Source of the DNA: Otis tarda
Lineage: Eukaryota > Chordata > Aves > Otidiformes > Otididae
Length of the DNA stretch: 64,000 bases
Direction: 5' to 3'
NCBI GenBank assembly: GCA_026413225.1
Contig: CM048553.1
Location: 137,174,190 to 137,238,189, forward strand
This document shows, piece after piece, positions 63,772-64,000 of the stretch. Each line of letters opens with the position of its first letter. The stretch's first letter is position 1. The notes beneath the pieces were generated by a model, which was not told the origin of the DNA, ran no database searches, and was given only the letters and a program-made list of their open reading frames with translations. The translations under genes were made by a program, and so were the position numbers.

Positions 63772-64000
63772 ACCGGGAACCATTGTTGAGGCTCCGGAAG
63801 AAAAAGAGAGTCTATGTCCTCTGGAAGAAAGGACAGGCTACTTGGGGAGATTACAAAGAAGTTTCTAAGGTATGCAGGGAGGAAGTTAGGAAGGCAAAAG
63901 CTCAGCATGAACTCAGATTGGCCACTGCAGTAAAAGAGAACAAGAAATCCTTTTACAAATATATCAGTGGTAAGAGAAGAAATAAGGAGAATTTACACCC
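63760..64000 (+). pseudogene. CR1 ORF2 continuation in shifted frame
   Basis: From tggatgaaccgggaacca to the window edge a second frame is open and reads WMNREPLLRLRKKKRVY, KKGQATWGDYKEV, KVCREEVRKAKAQHELRLA, and KENKKSFYKYISGKRR. This is the basic linker between the endonuclease and the reverse transcriptase of CR1. It is displaced by two bases relative to the endonuclease frame (a net loss of one base or gain of two). The polymerase itself should lie beyond 64000. Confidence 0.85.

Larger units (their letters stand above)
61550..64000 (+). mobile_element. Long 5'-complete CR1, runs off window
   Basis: A plus-strand CR1 LINE with 5' UTR, ORF1 and the first part of ORF2; the rest (reverse transcriptase, 3' UTR, tail) lies beyond the right edge. 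Most CR1 copies are severely 5' truncated, as all the others here are, so a copy reaching its 5' UTR is unusual. The base composition turns markedly GC-richer from about 61.56 kb. The left boundary is set only by this shift and by the need for a 5' UTR ahead of ORF1; it could lie anywhere from about 61.4 to 61.65 kb. Two frameshifts (near 62.74 and 63.75 kb) argue against current activity. Confidence 0.85.

Noticed and set aside
63342..63908. 188-codon minus-strand frame over CR1 ORF2
   Set aside because: Shadow of the endonuclease frame, which carries the catalytic motifs.
1..64000. CRISPR array, prokaryotic operon or defence system
   Set aside because: No regularly spaced repeats with unique spacers, no ribosome-binding-site-spaced gene runs; all evidence is for vertebrate noncoding DNA.

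Overview
The window looks like noncoding vertebrate DNA from a bird. Almost all of it is AT-rich (by eye), with no sustained reading frame outside repeats. The diagnostic signals are many copies of the CR1 non-LTR retrotransposon (tails made of an ATTCTATG-type 8-mer, the normal avian/reptilian CR1 3' end), three related retroviral-type solo LTRs, and traces of older amniote SINEs (MIR-like). No host protein-coding exon, tRNA, rRNA, CRISPR array or prokaryotic feature is supported. The window is most simply an intergenic or intronic stretch of an avian chromosome. The combination of CR1 with a 'CTGGTTTcaGCtGGGATaGA' type LTR suggests a non-galliform (neoavian) bird, but that is only an inference.

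Layout. 1-13.5 kb: unique sequence with one MIR-like relic (about 6.7 kb) and a 19-bp tandem duplication (7.27 kb). 13.5-13.9 kb: a short solo LTR abutting a CR1-type tail. 15.5-15.85 kb and 17.97-18.03 kb: CR1 3' fragments. 21.0-21.7 kb: a MIR-like relic followed by a 620-bp solo LTR. 21.7-36.3 kb: a long unique stretch with a MIR-like relic at 25.2 kb and a pair of diverged direct repeats at 26.1-26.3 kb. 36.3-36.4 kb: a TA-rich minisatellite. 37.2 kb: a CR1 scrap. 41.11-41.69 kb: a 581-bp solo LTR with a perfect 5-bp target duplication, followed by a possible second, unrelated LTR-like promoter/polyA unit. 45.4-45.8 kb: a CR1 3' end. 50.9-52.7 kb: a nested pair, with an older plus-strand CR1 split by a younger minus-strand CR1 that keeps an open reverse-transcriptase C-terminal frame. 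60.2-60.5 kb: a CR1 3' end. 61.6 kb to the right edge: the 5' part of a long plus-strand CR1 that still has ORF1 (zinc-finger-like plus GDSL/SGNH esterase-like) and the ORF2 apurinic-type endonuclease domain.

The only genes that work together are those of the right-edge CR1. ORF1 supplies the RNP/esterase-like protein, and ORF2 supplies the target-nicking endonuclease and, beyond the window, the reverse transcriptase. Both frames carry a frameshift and the ORF1 esterase has lost its expected catalytic aspartate, so this copy is probably defective. I found no convincing previously undescribed system. The most informative structures are the nested CR1 pair, the long 5'-complete CR1, and the family of three related LTRs in one orientation.
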